Assembly (NCBI RefSeq): GCF_024211255.1
Contig: NZ_JAMLDY010000022.1
Span: forward strand, 1 to 58,617
Length of the DNA: 58,617 nt
Direction: 5' to 3'
Source: Sphingomonas liriopis
GTDB taxonomy: Bacteria; Pseudomonadota; Alphaproteobacteria; Sphingomonadales; Sphingomonadaceae
In this document: one piece after another, positions 1 through 7,289 of the stretch
How the letters are laid out: each line of letters starts with the position of its first letter
Numbering within the stretch: the first letter of the stretch is position 1
The notes under the pieces: model-generated
Told to the model about the DNA's origin: nothing
What the model saw: only the letters and a program-made list of their open reading frames with translations
The model's database searches: none
Program-made: the position numbers and the translations under genes

Positions 1-95
1 CGCCATCCTCGCCAGACACAACCACACACCCAGGAAATGCCTCGGCTTCCGAAACCCCGCCGAAGTTTTCTTCCCGTTGCACTTCGATTGTGAAT

Positions 96-122
96 CCACA
101 CCCGGAACACGTCCGGGGTGAC
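96..122. repeat. degenerate copy of the CACCCCGG palindrome
   Basis: This is a decayed single arm of the dispersed palindrome found intact elsewhere in the window; the right half (GTCCGGGGTGAC) is exact and the left half carries changes. It lies just upstream of the flagellar block. I see no gene in positions 1-95. Confidence 0.6.
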
Positions 123-151
123 GAAACGCTTGGGAAACCAGCCCTTCCCGA

Positions 152-168
152 TTGGCCCGCTCCTTGCA
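152..168 (+). promoter_or_regulatory. sigma-54-type promoter upstream of the motA-like gene
   Basis: The sequence reads TTGGCCCG-N4-TTGCA. The invariant GG (154-155) and GC (166-167) are 12 bases apart, as in the RpoN consensus TGGCACG-N4-TTGCW. Counting from the -12 C, transcription would begin near 179, almost at the ATG at 181. A second promoter of the same type lies at 2768-2784 before another flagellar gene, which supports this call. Confidence 0.75.
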
Positions 169-180
169 CAGTACCCGCAC

Positions 181-828
181 ATGATGATCGCCCAGCTCTT
201 CGACCCGGCCGCGTTCGCCATCGTCGTCGGTGGCACTGCCGCCGCGACAATCCTGCGCTCGCCGCTACGCGACGTCGCCCGCGCGGTATCGGCGCTACGC
301 GTCCTCGTCCGCCGCCGCTTCGCCGCCGACATATTGCTCGAACAGATCGCCGCGCAATCGCGCATCGCCAAACGCCACGGCGTCATCGCGCTCGACCGTT
401 CGGTGATCGCCGACCCCGACGTCGCCGCCGCGATCGCCGCAATCGTCGACGGCGCGATCCCGCGCGAGGTCGAGGGCGTGCTGCGCTACCACCGCCAGGC
501 ACGGATCGAACGCCACGTCGCCGCCGCCGACGTCTGGTCCGCGGCCGCCGAGGCCGCGCCAGCGATGGGTATGGTCGGCACGCTGATCGGCCTCGCCGGC
601 ATGTTCGCCAACATGACCGATCCCAAGGCGATCGGCAGCGCGATGGCGATCGCCTTGCTCGCGACGCTCTACGGCGCGCTGCTCGCCAACCTCGTCCTCA
701 TGCCGATCTGCCACCGCCTGCGCGCCGCCGGCCGGATCGAGGCATTCGAACGCGTACGGGTCGAGGCACCGCTGGTCGCGCTCGCGCTGCGCGAGACACC
801 GCGTCACCAGTTGCAGAGCGTCGCGTGA
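181..828 (+). CDS. motA: MotA/TolQ/ExbB-type flagellar stator protein (short form)
   Basis: Inner-membrane proton-channel subunit of the flagellar motor. The 215-residue product begins directly at the membrane segment LFDPAAFAIVVGGTAAAT (about 6-25), equivalent to TM2 of classical MotA. Two further segments follow: PAMGMVGTLIGLAGMF (about 127-145), which holds the conserved proline, and about 152-176. The usual first transmembrane helix is absent, and an upstream GTG at 118 would not add one. I chose ATG 181 because the sigma-54 promoter covers the region before it. The MotB-like gene overlaps the stop codon by one base, and flgA, flgM, flhA and fliA follow, so a flagellar role is likely. An ExbB-like protein is the alternative. 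Confidence 0.8.
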   Translation: MMIAQLFDPAAFAIVVGGTAAATILRSPLRDVARAVSALRVLVRRRFAADILLEQIAAQSRIAKRHGVIALDRSVIADPDVAAAIAAIVDGAIPREVEGVLRYHRQARIERHVAAADVWSAAAEAAPAMGMVGTLIGLAGMFANMTDPKAIGSAMAIALLATLYGALLANLVLMPICHRLRAAGRIEAFERVRVEAPLVALALRETPRHQLQSVA

Positions 829-1352
829 TGGCGACCATCGCCTATCCCGAGCCTGCGCCCGCCAAGCCGCTGTGGCTGATGACGCTCGCCGATCTCGCGC
901 TGCTGCTCGTCGGCTTCTTCGTGCTGCTGCAGGCCAGCGAGAAGCCGCGTGCGGTCACCGATGCGCTGCGCCACAGCTTCGGCGGAAGCGCGGCGCCGGC
1001 ATCGGCGCCACCGGCGATCCCCGTGATGGCCGCCGGCCTGTTCGATTTCGCCCCCGGTTCGGCGGCGCTACCCGACAGCCCCGCCGCGGTGATCGCCTGG
1101 GCGCGCGAAGCCGCCCGCGATCCGCGCGTCGCGCTGACCGTCACCGGATCGACCGACGGCAGCGCCAACGACGTCGATACCGCCAGCGGCAGCGCCGCGA
1201 TCCTCGCCGCCGACCGCGCCCGCGCGCTCGCGCTAGTCCTCGCGCCGGTCACTCGCCGCGTCACCGTCACCAGCGCCGCCCGCCCCGGGCGTCGCGCCGC
1301 CATCGTCTCCCTCGCCTTCGTCGGCGAACATCCCAACGGACACCAGCCATGA
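828..1352 (+). CDS. motB: MotB-like stator protein with short OmpA-like domain
   Basis: Partner of the MotA-like protein; it would anchor the stator to the cell wall. The 174-residue product has the MotB N-terminal signature PLWLMTLADLALLLVGFFVLL (split here for length: PLWLMTLADL at 14-23, then ALLLVGFFVLL). D22 matches the essential proton-binding aspartate of MotB. Residues about 70-150 look like a shortened OmpA/MotB peptidoglycan-binding domain, ending in an AADRARALA helix. Family members usually have 250 or more residues, so this is a compact version. The ATG shares a base with the upstream TGA, and flgA begins in the same way at the 3' end, so translation is probably coupled. Confidence 0.8.
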   Translation: MATIAYPEPAPAKPLWLMTLADLALLLVGFFVLLQASEKPRAVTDALRHSFGGSAAPASAPPAIPVMAAGLFDFAPGSAALPDSPAAVIAWAREAARDPRVALTVTGSTDGSANDVDTASGSAAILAADRARALALVLAPVTRRVTVTSAARPGRRAAIVSLAFVGEHPNGHQP

Positions 1353-1870
1353 TCCTTCCCCTGCTGCTCGCCGCCGCCCCGATGGGTGGCGTGATCGCGT
1401 TCCAGGATACCGGCGGCCTCGATCGCGCGGTCGCCGCCTTCACTAGCCGTCCGATCGGCGCGGAGGGCGGCGCGCGCACCGCGATCGACGCCCGGCTGCG
1501 CCTCGCGCAATGCCCGACGGTGGCGCTCGCGTGGCGTACCGAGGCGCATGATGCGGTCGTCGTCTCCTGTTCGGGGCCCGACTGGCGCATCTTCGTGCCG
1601 GTGATCCGCCCCGCCGCCGCGCCGCCGACCGCCGCTGCGGTGCGGCCGACGGTCATCGCGCCGGCGAAGGCCGAACCCGTCATCCGCCGCGGCGATCCGG
1701 TGGTGATCGAGGCGGGCTCGCCCGGCTTCTCGATCAGCCGCGAAGGCGTCGCGATCGGCGATGCCCCGCCCGGCGGCCGCTTCATGGTCAAGGTCGACAA
1801 CACCAAGGCGCCGGTGCAGGCGATCGCGGTCGAGGCGGGTCGTGCGACCCTGCCCGGCTGGACCGAATGA
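1349..1870 (+). CDS. flgA: flagellar basal-body P-ring formation protein FlgA
   Basis: Periplasmic chaperone for assembly of the flagellar P ring (FlgI). The 173-residue product starts with a short hydrophobic leader (MILPLLLAAAPMGG). It ends in a SAF domain (about 110-172), with VIRRGDPVVIEAGSPGFSI and a Gly-rich GDAPPGGRFMVKVDN stretch typical of FlgA. The middle is a Pro/Ala-rich linker. The ATG overlaps the stop of the MotB-like gene (ATGA). The leader is short for a Sec signal, and the protein is smaller than the enteric homologue. The SAF domain and the flgM/flgN neighbours make the call firm. Confidence 0.8.
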   Translation: MILPLLLAAAPMGGVIAFQDTGGLDRAVAAFTSRPIGAEGGARTAIDARLRLAQCPTVALAWRTEAHDAVVVSCSGPDWRIFVPVIRPAAAPPTAAAVRPTVIAPAKAEPVIRRGDPVVIEAGSPGFSISREGVAIGDAPPGGRFMVKVDNTKAPVQAIAVEAGRATLPGWTE

Positions 1871-1915
1871 ACCCCCTGTCCGCACCCGATGTCCGCACGC
1901 GATAAATTTTTTTGC

Positions 1916-1942
1916 TAAAGCCGCGGCGCAAGCGGCCGTTTA
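1916..1942 (+). promoter_or_regulatory. sigma-28 (FliA) type promoter of flgM
   Basis: TAAAG at 1916-1920 and GCCGTTTA at 1935-1942 are separated by 14 bases, exactly the spacing of the sigma-28 consensus (TAAAGTTT-N11-GCCGATAA). The -35 core matches 5/5 and the -10 matches 6/8. flgM starts 34 bases downstream, so the anti-sigma factor would be transcribed by the sigma it inhibits, as in enterics. Confidence 0.65.
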
Positions 1943-1975
1943 GTCGCATGTCAGGCAACGCGAAAAGGTGCGGAC

Positions 1976-2284
1976 ATGGTGGACTCGATCGGCTCAACGC
2001 CGCTGCAGGCAAGTGGAAGCGTTTCCCGCGTCGCCGCACCCGCGGCTGCGCCGACGGTGCAGCCCGCGCTGCAGCAGGCGTCTCAACAGGCCCCCGCGGC
2101 CGCGGCGACGACGCAGCTGAGCGGCCTCGCCAAGTCGCTCGCCGCCTCTCCCCCCGTCGACAGCGACCGCGTCGGCGAGATCAAGAAGGCGATCGCGACC
2201 GGCACCTTCCCGATCCTGCCGGCGACGATCGCCGACCGGCTCCTCGCACTCCGGCTGAACTGGGATGGCCATGACGCGGCGTGA
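1976..2284 (+). CDS. flgM: anti-sigma-28 factor FlgM
   Basis: Negative regulator that binds the flagellar sigma factor FliA until the hook-basal body can export it. The 102-residue product has an Ala/Gln-rich flexible N-terminus. Its C-terminal half (about 57-95) carries the sigma-binding helices: PVDSDRVGEIKKAIATGTF, then a run ending in IADRLLAL. The length fits the family. A sigma-28 promoter lies just upstream, and its target gene fliA is in the same block (5754-6545). The flgN gene overlaps the 3' end by 20 bases. Confidence 0.88.
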   Translation: MVDSIGSTPLQASGSVSRVAAPAAAPTVQPALQQASQQAPAAAATTQLSGLAKSLAASPPVDSDRVGEIKKAIATGTFPILPATIADRLLALRLNWDGHDAA

Positions 2285-2585
2285 TGCTCTGATCCGCGTC
2301 ATCGACGCGCTCCATGCCGAGATCGCGGCGCTGAAGGCCAACGACGTCGTCGGCCTCGAGACCGCGACGCAGGAAAAGCTGGCCGGCATCGAACAGATCG
2401 CCGCGCTCGGCACCGGCCCCGCCGGCGACGAGATCCGCGAGCTGGCCGACGAAGCCAACCGGCTGAACGAAACCTGCCGCATCTACGTCAACCTGATGGC
2501 GGCAAATGTCCGCCGCCGCCTGCAAATCCTGACCGGCGATGCCGGCCACGGCTTCCGCCCGACGCTGGTACAGGCCTACGCGTAA
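2265..2585 (+). CDS. flgN: FlgN-like flagellar export chaperone
   Basis: Small cytoplasmic protein of 106 residues, predicted almost wholly alpha-helical and coiled coil (DALHAEIAALKANDVVGLE, LADEANRLNETCRIYVNL). It resembles FlgN, the chaperone of the hook-filament junction proteins FlgK and FlgL. It directly follows flgM, the usual flgMN pairing. FlgN proteins are poorly conserved, so the call rests on position, size and helical pattern. ATG 2265 and ATG 2271 are both possible starts, and both lie inside flgM. Confidence 0.7.
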   Translation: MAMTRRDALIRVIDALHAEIAALKANDVVGLETATQEKLAGIEQIAALGTGPAGDEIRELADEANRLNETCRIYVNLMAANVRRRLQILTGDAGHGFRPTLVQAYA

Positions 2586-2638
2586 GGCCGGGTCCGGCCT
2601 TTCTCAGGTCGATCCAAACCCTCAGCCCCACCCCACCC

Positions 2639-2744
2639 GTCACCCCGGACCTGTTCCGGGGTCCACTCTGCGGCGAGGGGCAGGACTTGCGCCACTTGCC
2701 CTGCGCTTGCGGCCCGGTGGACCCCGGAACAAGTCCGGGGTGAC
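2639..2744. repeat. paired palindrome element (CACCCCGG family)
   Basis: Two inverted arms, one reading GTCACCCCGGACCTGTTCC and the other its near-complement ending GTCCGGGGTGAC, flank a core of about 50 bases. Each arm is itself a hairpin. The core edges (CACTCTGCGGCGAGG and GGCCCGGTGG) recur in the copy at 32389-32494 and partly in that at 21928-22034. It lies between flgN and the next flagellar promoter and could end the flgN transcript. Confidence 0.9.
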
Positions 2745-2767
2745 GGAGGGAACGGGGGCACCCCAAA

Positions 2768-2784
2768 CTGGCACGGCTCTTGCT
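2768..2784 (+). promoter_or_regulatory. sigma-54 promoter of the lytic transglycosylase/flhA unit
   Basis: CTGGCACGGCTCTTGCT is a perfect match to TGGCACG-N4-TTGCW, with GG (2770-2771) and GC (2782-2783) 12 bases apart. The predicted start is near 2795, giving a leader of about 28 bases before the ATG at 2823. No other promoter is visible before flhA and fliA, so this may drive all three genes. Confidence 0.88.
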
Positions 2785-2822
2785 GAACAGCATCCCGACA
2801 ACAGGGGTGTGTTTCTTCCGCG

Positions 2823-3683
2823 ATGACCGTCAACCCGATTTCTGCCGGACGCGTCCAATCCGCGATTGCGCTTGCGAGCAGCAAGACGGGCGTGGATTTC
2901 GACTATCTGCTCGGCCAGGCCAAGATCGAAAGCGGTCTCAACGCCAATGCGCGCGCCGGCACCTCGTCGGCGTCGGGCCTGTACCAGTTCGTCGAGCAGA
3001 GCTGGCTGGCGGTGGTCAAGAAGCACGGCGCCGAGCACGGCATGGCCTGGGCCGCCGACAGCATCGGCCAGACGGCGGGCGGTCGCTACACCGTCGGCGA
3101 CGGCGCCACCCGTTCCGCGATCCTCGCGCTGCGCAACGATCCCACCGCCGCCTCGCTGATGGCGGCCGAACACGCGTCCGACAACAAGGACGTGCTGGAG
3201 GGGACGCTCGGCCGCACCGCCAACGGCACCGACCTGTACATGGCGCATTTCCTGGGGCTCGGTGGCGCCAAGAAATTCCTGTCGGCGATGCAGGCGAACC
3301 CGCAGGCGACCGCCGCCTCGCTGTTCCCACAGGCCGCCGGTGCCAACCGTTCGATCTTCTACGCCTCCAACGGCCAGCCGCGCTCGCTGTCGGCGATCTA
3401 CAACCGCTTCGCCGACAAGCTCGGCGCCGCGTCGGACAGCGCGACGGAGACGCGCAACGCCAACCTCGCCTTCGCCGCGCAATCGCTGACGATGGGCGAT
3501 TCGACCGTCGTCACCGGCAACAACGAAAGCGCCGACGACGCGCTCGCCTGGGCGACCCGCGCGATGGCCGGGATGGGGGGCAGCCTCAACGCCAATGCGA
3601 CGTCGGCGAACAGCCTGCTGCGCCCGTCGCCCAACAACGCAAGGCTCGCCTACATGATGCTCGCACAGATGGGGGGCCGCTGA
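2823..3683 (+). CDS. lytic transglycosylase, flagellum-associated
   Basis: Peptidoglycan-cleaving enzyme that probably opens the cell wall for the flagellar rod. The 286-residue product carries an SLT-type fold near the N-terminus. The catalytic glutamate is E36 in GQAKIESGLN, followed by the SLT motif ARAGTSSASGLYQFVEQSW. The C-terminal 100 residues are Asn/Ala-rich and have no recognised domain. No classical signal peptide is visible, so export may use the flagellar secretion system. A consensus sigma-54 promoter precedes it and flhA begins two bases after its stop. It plays the part that FlgJ's muramidase domain or SltF has in other bacteria, but it is not a FlgJ fusion. Confidence 0.85.
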   Translation: MTVNPISAGRVQSAIALASSKTGVDFDYLLGQAKIESGLNANARAGTSSASGLYQFVEQSWLAVVKKHGAEHGMAWAADSIGQTAGGRYTVGDGATRSAILALRNDPTAASLMAAEHASDNKDVLEGTLGRTANGTDLYMAHFLGLGGAKKFLSAMQANPQATAASLFPQAAGANRSIFYASNGQPRSLSAIYNRFADKLGAASDSATETRNANLAFAAQSLTMGDSTVVTGNNESADDALAWATRAMAGMGGSLNANATSANSLLRPSPNNARLAYMMLAQMGGR

Positions 3684-3684
3684 C

Positions 3685-5757
3685 GTGAACAAGCTGCTCA
3701 GCCACGGCCGCGGCGCGGCGCTGCCGCTCGCCATCCTGCTGCTCGTCATCGTCATGGTCGTGCCGATCCCGGCGTTCCTGCTCGACATCTTCTTCGTCGC
3801 CAACATCGCGATCAGCCTCGCAGTGCTGATGGTGTCGCTCAACGCGCAGAAGCCGCTCGATTTCTCGTCCTTCCCGACCGTCCTCCTGTTCGCGACGCTG
3901 TTCCGCCTCGGCCTCAACGTCGCCTCGACCCGCATCGTGCTGGTCCATGGCCATGAGGGCGAAAGCGCCGCTGGCCACGTCATCGAGGCGTTCGGCACCT
4001 TCCTGATCGGCGGCGACTATGTCGTCGGCATCTTCGTCTTCGCGATCCTGATGATCATCAACCTGATCGTCGTCACCAAGGGCGCGGGCCGCGTGTCGGA
4101 AGTCTCGGCGCGCTTCACCCTCGACGCCTTGCCCGGCAAGCAGATGGCGATCGATGCCGATCTCAACGCCGGTCTCATCACGCCGGAGGACGCCAAGAAG
4201 CGCCGCGTCGAAGTCGCCACCGAAGCCGATTTCTACGGCTCGATGGACGGTTCGTCGAAGTTCGTGAAGGGCGATGCGGTCGCCGCGATGCTGATCCTCG
4301 CCGCCAACGTCATCGGCGGCCTGATCCTCGGCCCGGTCAGTCACGGCATGACGATCGCCGCCGCGGCGAAGAGCTACATCCTGCTCGCGATCGGCGACGC
4401 ACTGGTCGCGCAGCTGCCGAGCCTGATGCTATCGATCGCCGCCGCCGCCATCGTCACCCGCGTCAGTTCCGACAAGGATCTCGCCGGCCAGATCGGCGGT
4501 CAGTTCGGTAGCCCCCGGACGTGGACGCCGGTCGCGGTGATTCTCGGCCTGCTCGGCCTGCTGCCGGGCATGCCGCATGTCGTCATCCTGATCGCCGCCG
4601 CCATCGCCGGCTTCACCGCCTGGAAGCTGCGCCAGATCGAGCGCCGCCCGGTCGTCGAGGCGCCCAAGCCGGTCGAAGAGGTCGCCGACCCGTCCAAGAT
4701 CGGCTGGGACGAGGTGTCGGACGGCATGCAGGTCAATTTCGACATCGGCTACGGCCTGGTGCCGCTGGTCGACCCGCGCCGCGGCGCGCCGCTGATGGGC
4801 CGCATCACCGGCGTCCGCCGCCAGCTCTCCCGCGACCTCGGTTTCGTCGTGCCGCAATGCCGCGTGCGCGACGACATCAACCTCGCCCCCTATACCTACC
4901 GCATCCTCATCAACGGCGTCGTGCTGGGCGAGGATCAGGTGTCGCCGGACGAGATGCTCGCGCTCGACACCGGCCAGGCCTATGGCGATCTCCACGGCAA
5001 GAAGGCCAAGGACCCGACCTTCGGCCTCGACGCGACCTGGATCGCGGCGGGCGATGCCGATGCGGCGACCGGCGCTGGCTTCCTCGTCGTCGATGCCGGC
5101 ACCGTCATGGCGACGCACCTCAACCACCTGCTCGGCGCCAACGCGACCGAACTGCTCGGCCCCGACGAGGTCCAGTCGCTGCTCGACGGCCTCAAGGAAC
5201 GCGCCGCGCAGCTCGTCGCCAGCCTGACGCCCAACCCGCTGCCGCTCACCACCCTCACCCAGGTCCTGAAGGGCCTGCTCGCGGAGAACATTCCGTTGAA
5301 GGAATTCCGTCGTATCGCGCAGGCGATCTCGGTCGCCGCCACGCGCAGCGCCGATGCCGAGGAGATCATCGAACTGATCCGCCCCGAGCTTGGGCCCCTC
5401 ATCATCCAGAAACTGTGCGGCGTGCGCGAACCGCTGCGCGTCATGACGCTGGAGGGCCAGCTCGAAGGCTTGCTCGGCCAGGCCGCGCGCGCCGACAGCT
5501 CGCGCCGTCACGTCATCGAGCCCGACCTCGGCCGCCGCATCGTCGACGCGCTGCAACAGGCGGCGCAGCCGCTGATCGCCGAGGCCAAGCCCTTCGCGCT
5601 CGTCGTCCAGCCCGCGATTCGGCTCGCGATCCGCAAGCTGGTCAAGACCGTACTGCCCGACACGCCCGTCCTCTCCTTCTTCGAAGTGCCGGAAGAAAAG
5701 GCGGTCGAAGTCGTCGCGGTCATCGGCGGCGGCCAGCAACAGGCGCTGGCAGCATGA
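3685..5757 (+). CDS. flhA: flagellar biosynthesis protein FlhA
   Basis: Inner-membrane core of the flagellar type III export gate. The 690-residue product has about eight transmembrane helices in its first 320 residues and the FHIPEP-family cytoplasmic loop signature DALPGKQMAIDADLNAG. A long cytoplasmic domain follows, which docks export chaperones. The length matches the family. The start is GTG, two bases after the transglycosylase stop, so translation is probably coupled. The sigma factor gene fliA overlaps its stop codon as ATGA. Confidence 0.95.
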   Translation: MNKLLSHGRGAALPLAILLLVIVMVVPIPAFLLDIFFVANIAISLAVLMVSLNAQKPLDFSSFPTVLLFATLFRLGLNVASTRIVLVHGHEGESAAGHVIEAFGTFLIGGDYVVGIFVFAILMIINLIVVTKGAGRVSEVSARFTLDALPGKQMAIDADLNAGLITPEDAKKRRVEVATEADFYGSMDGSSKFVKGDAVAAMLILAANVIGGLILGPVSHGMTIAAAAKSYILLAIGDALVAQLPSLMLSIAAAAIVTRVSSDKDLAGQIGGQFGSPRTWTPVAVILGLLGLLPGMPHVVILIAAAIAGFTAWKLRQIERRPVVEAPKPVEEVADPSKIGWDEVSDGMQVNFDIGYGLVPLVDPRRGAPLMGRITGVRRQLSRDLGFVVPQCRVRDDINLAPYTYRILINGVVLGEDQVSPDEMLALDTGQAYGDLHGKKAKDPTFGLDATWIAAGDADAATGAGFLVVDAGTVMATHLNHLLGANATELLGPDEVQSLLDGLKERAAQLVASLTPNPLPLTTLTQVLKGLLAENIPLKEFRRIAQAISVAATRSADAEEIIELIRPELGPLIIQKLCGVREPLRVMTLEGQLEGLLGQAARADSSRRHVIEPDLGRRIVDALQQAAQPLIAEAKPFALVVQPAIRLAIRKLVKTVLPDTPVLSFFEVPEEKAVEVVAVIGGGQQQALAA

Positions 5758-6545
5758 GCGCCGAACCGATGAAGCTGGTGTTCACCGACGCCCAGCCGGC
5801 GCCGGCGGCGATGGTCCCGATCATCCCGGTCCAGGGCCCCCTCACCTATTCGCGGGCCACGCGCCCCGGCGGCGACAGCGAGGCGCTGATCCGGCAATAT
5901 CTGCCGCTCGTCCGCCGCATCGCCTGGCACGTCCACGGCTCGATGAGCACGATCGTCGATGTCGAGGACCTCGTCCAGATCGGCCTCGTCGCGCTGGTCG
6001 AGGCGGTGGGTCAGGCCGCCGAGCAAGGTGGGCAGTTCAAGGCCTATCTCAAGACCCGCCTGCGCGGCGCGATGATCGACGAGCTGCGCCGGCAGGCGAC
6101 CACCACGCGCGGCGCGATGCGGCGCCGGCGGCAATATCATGCCGCGATCAAGACGCTGACGGCAAGCGCCGGCCGCGCGCCCGACGAGGCCGCGCTCGCA
6201 ACCGAACTCGGCGTAACGGTGGAGAAACTGCGCGCGGACTATGAAACCGCCGACGCCGTCCGCTTCGAATCGATGGACGAGGTCTATGCCGACGACCTCC
6301 CCTGGTTCGCCGACGACACCCCCGACGCGTTCGAACAACTGGCGGAAAGCGACCTGCGCGACACGCTGATCGCCGCGATCGGCGCGTTGCCGGAGCGCGA
6401 GGCGATGGTGATCCAGCTATACTATGTCGAGGAACTGAATCTCGAGGAGATCGGCCAGGTCCTTGGCGTCGGTTCGGCGCGGGTCTGCCAGATCAAATCC
6501 GCCGCGCACGCCAAGCTGAAGAAGGCGCTGGCGAAGAAGGTCTAA
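5754..6545 (+). CDS. fliA: RNA polymerase sigma factor FliA (sigma-28)
   Basis: Sigma factor for late flagellar genes. The 263-residue product has region 2 (about 40-110: EALIRQYLPLVRRIAWHV, then DVEDLVQIGLVALVEAV and FKAYLKTRLRGAMIDELRR), a region 3 linker, and region 4 with a helix-turn-helix (ERAMVIQLYYVEELNLEEI-like stretch, then GVGSARVCQIKSAAHAKL). The ATG overlaps the flhA stop. Its antagonist flgM lies upstream with a sigma-28 promoter. A repeat-rich hairpin region follows at once and probably ends the transcript. Confidence 0.93.
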   Translation: MSAEPMKLVFTDAQPAPAAMVPIIPVQGPLTYSRATRPGGDSEALIRQYLPLVRRIAWHVHGSMSTIVDVEDLVQIGLVALVEAVGQAAEQGGQFKAYLKTRLRGAMIDELRRQATTTRGAMRRRRQYHAAIKTLTASAGRAPDEAALATELGVTVEKLRADYETADAVRFESMDEVYADDLPWFADDTPDAFEQLAESDLRDTLIAAIGALPEREAMVIQLYYVEELNLEEIGQVLGVGSARVCQIKSAAHAKLKKALAKKV

Positions 6546-6546
6546 A

Positions 6547-6682
6547 ATCCTCCCCGGCACGGGGAGGGGGACCGTTCGGCGCCAGCCGAATGGTGGAGGG
6601 GGGCTTCCACAAGCGATACCGCCTGCGGAAGCCCCCCTCCGTCACCGCTGCGCGGCGCCACCTCCCCGTGCCGGGGAGGAAT
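6547..6682. terminator. nested inverted repeats between convergent fliA and msrA
   Basis: Outer arms TCCTCCCCGGCACGGGGAGG (from 6548) and CCTCCCCGTGCCGGGGAGGA (from 6661) each fold alone and with each other. Inner arms GGAGGGGGGCTTCCAC and GCGGAAGCCCCCCTCC nest inside. The element fills the whole gap between two converging genes. It would work as a two-way terminator, although it lacks a T tract. Confidence 0.7.
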
Positions 6683-6684
6683 GA

Positions 6685-7224
6685 TTACGCCGCCACCGCC
6701 CGCGACCGCGCCGCAAAGCTCTTGCGCAGCTTCTGCAGCTTCGGCGGGATCACCGCCATGCAATACGGGTTCGAGCGCCCCGACGTCTCCCAATAGTCCT
6801 GATGGTAACCCTCCGCCGGATACCAGATGCTCATCGGCTCCACCGTCGTGACGATCGGTTTCGCCGCATCCGCCTGCGCCCGCTCGATCGCGGCGCGCAT
6901 CTCCGCCTCCTGTGCCTCGTCCGCCGGGAACACCGCCGAACGATATTGCGTGCCGACGTCGTTGCCCTGCCGGTTCAACTGCGTCGGATCGTGCGTCGCG
7001 AAGAAGATATCGAGCAGGTCGCCCAATGCCAGCTGTTCGGGATCGAACCCGATGCGGATCGCCTCGGCATGCCCGGTATCGCCGCCGCACACCTGCTTGT
7101 AGGTCGGGTTCGGCACCGATCCGCCGATATAGCCGCTCTCGACGCTCTCCACCCCGATCACGTCCTTGAACACCGCCTCGGTGCACCAGAAGCAGCCGCC
7201 GGCCACCGTCACATAATCCGTCAT
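6685..7224 (-). CDS. msrA: peptide methionine sulfoxide reductase MsrA
   Basis: Reduces methionine-S-sulfoxide in proteins and free methionine. The 179-residue product has the MsrA active-site motif [11 protein letters not shown] with catalytic C11. The family stretches SGYIGG and [20 protein letters not shown] follow, as does the YHQDYW aromatic motif near residue 145. No signal peptide is visible, so it is cytoplasmic. A C-terminal Cys (in SNPYCMAV) may act as the resolving cysteine. The gene stands alone, convergent with fliA and divergent from galE. Confidence 0.95.
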   Translation of the reverse strand: MTDYVTVAGGCFWCTEAVFKDVIGVESVESGYIGGSVPNPTYKQVCGGDTGHAEAIRIGFDPEQLALGDLLDIFFATHDPTQLNRQGNDVGTQYRSAVFPADEAQEAEMRAAIERAQADAAKPIVTTVEPMSIWYPAEGYHQDYWETSGRSNPYCMAVIPPKLQKLRKSFAARSRAVAA

Positions 7225-7289
7225 CGATAGTCTCCTTTGCTCCCATGTAGGAACGCGCTAGGGCGCGCAAAAGACGAGGGAGTTCGCAC

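Noticed and set aside
118..180. GTG 118 as start of the MotA-like gene
   Set aside because: It lies in a decayed repeat, the predicted sigma-54 promoter is downstream of it, and it adds no membrane helix.
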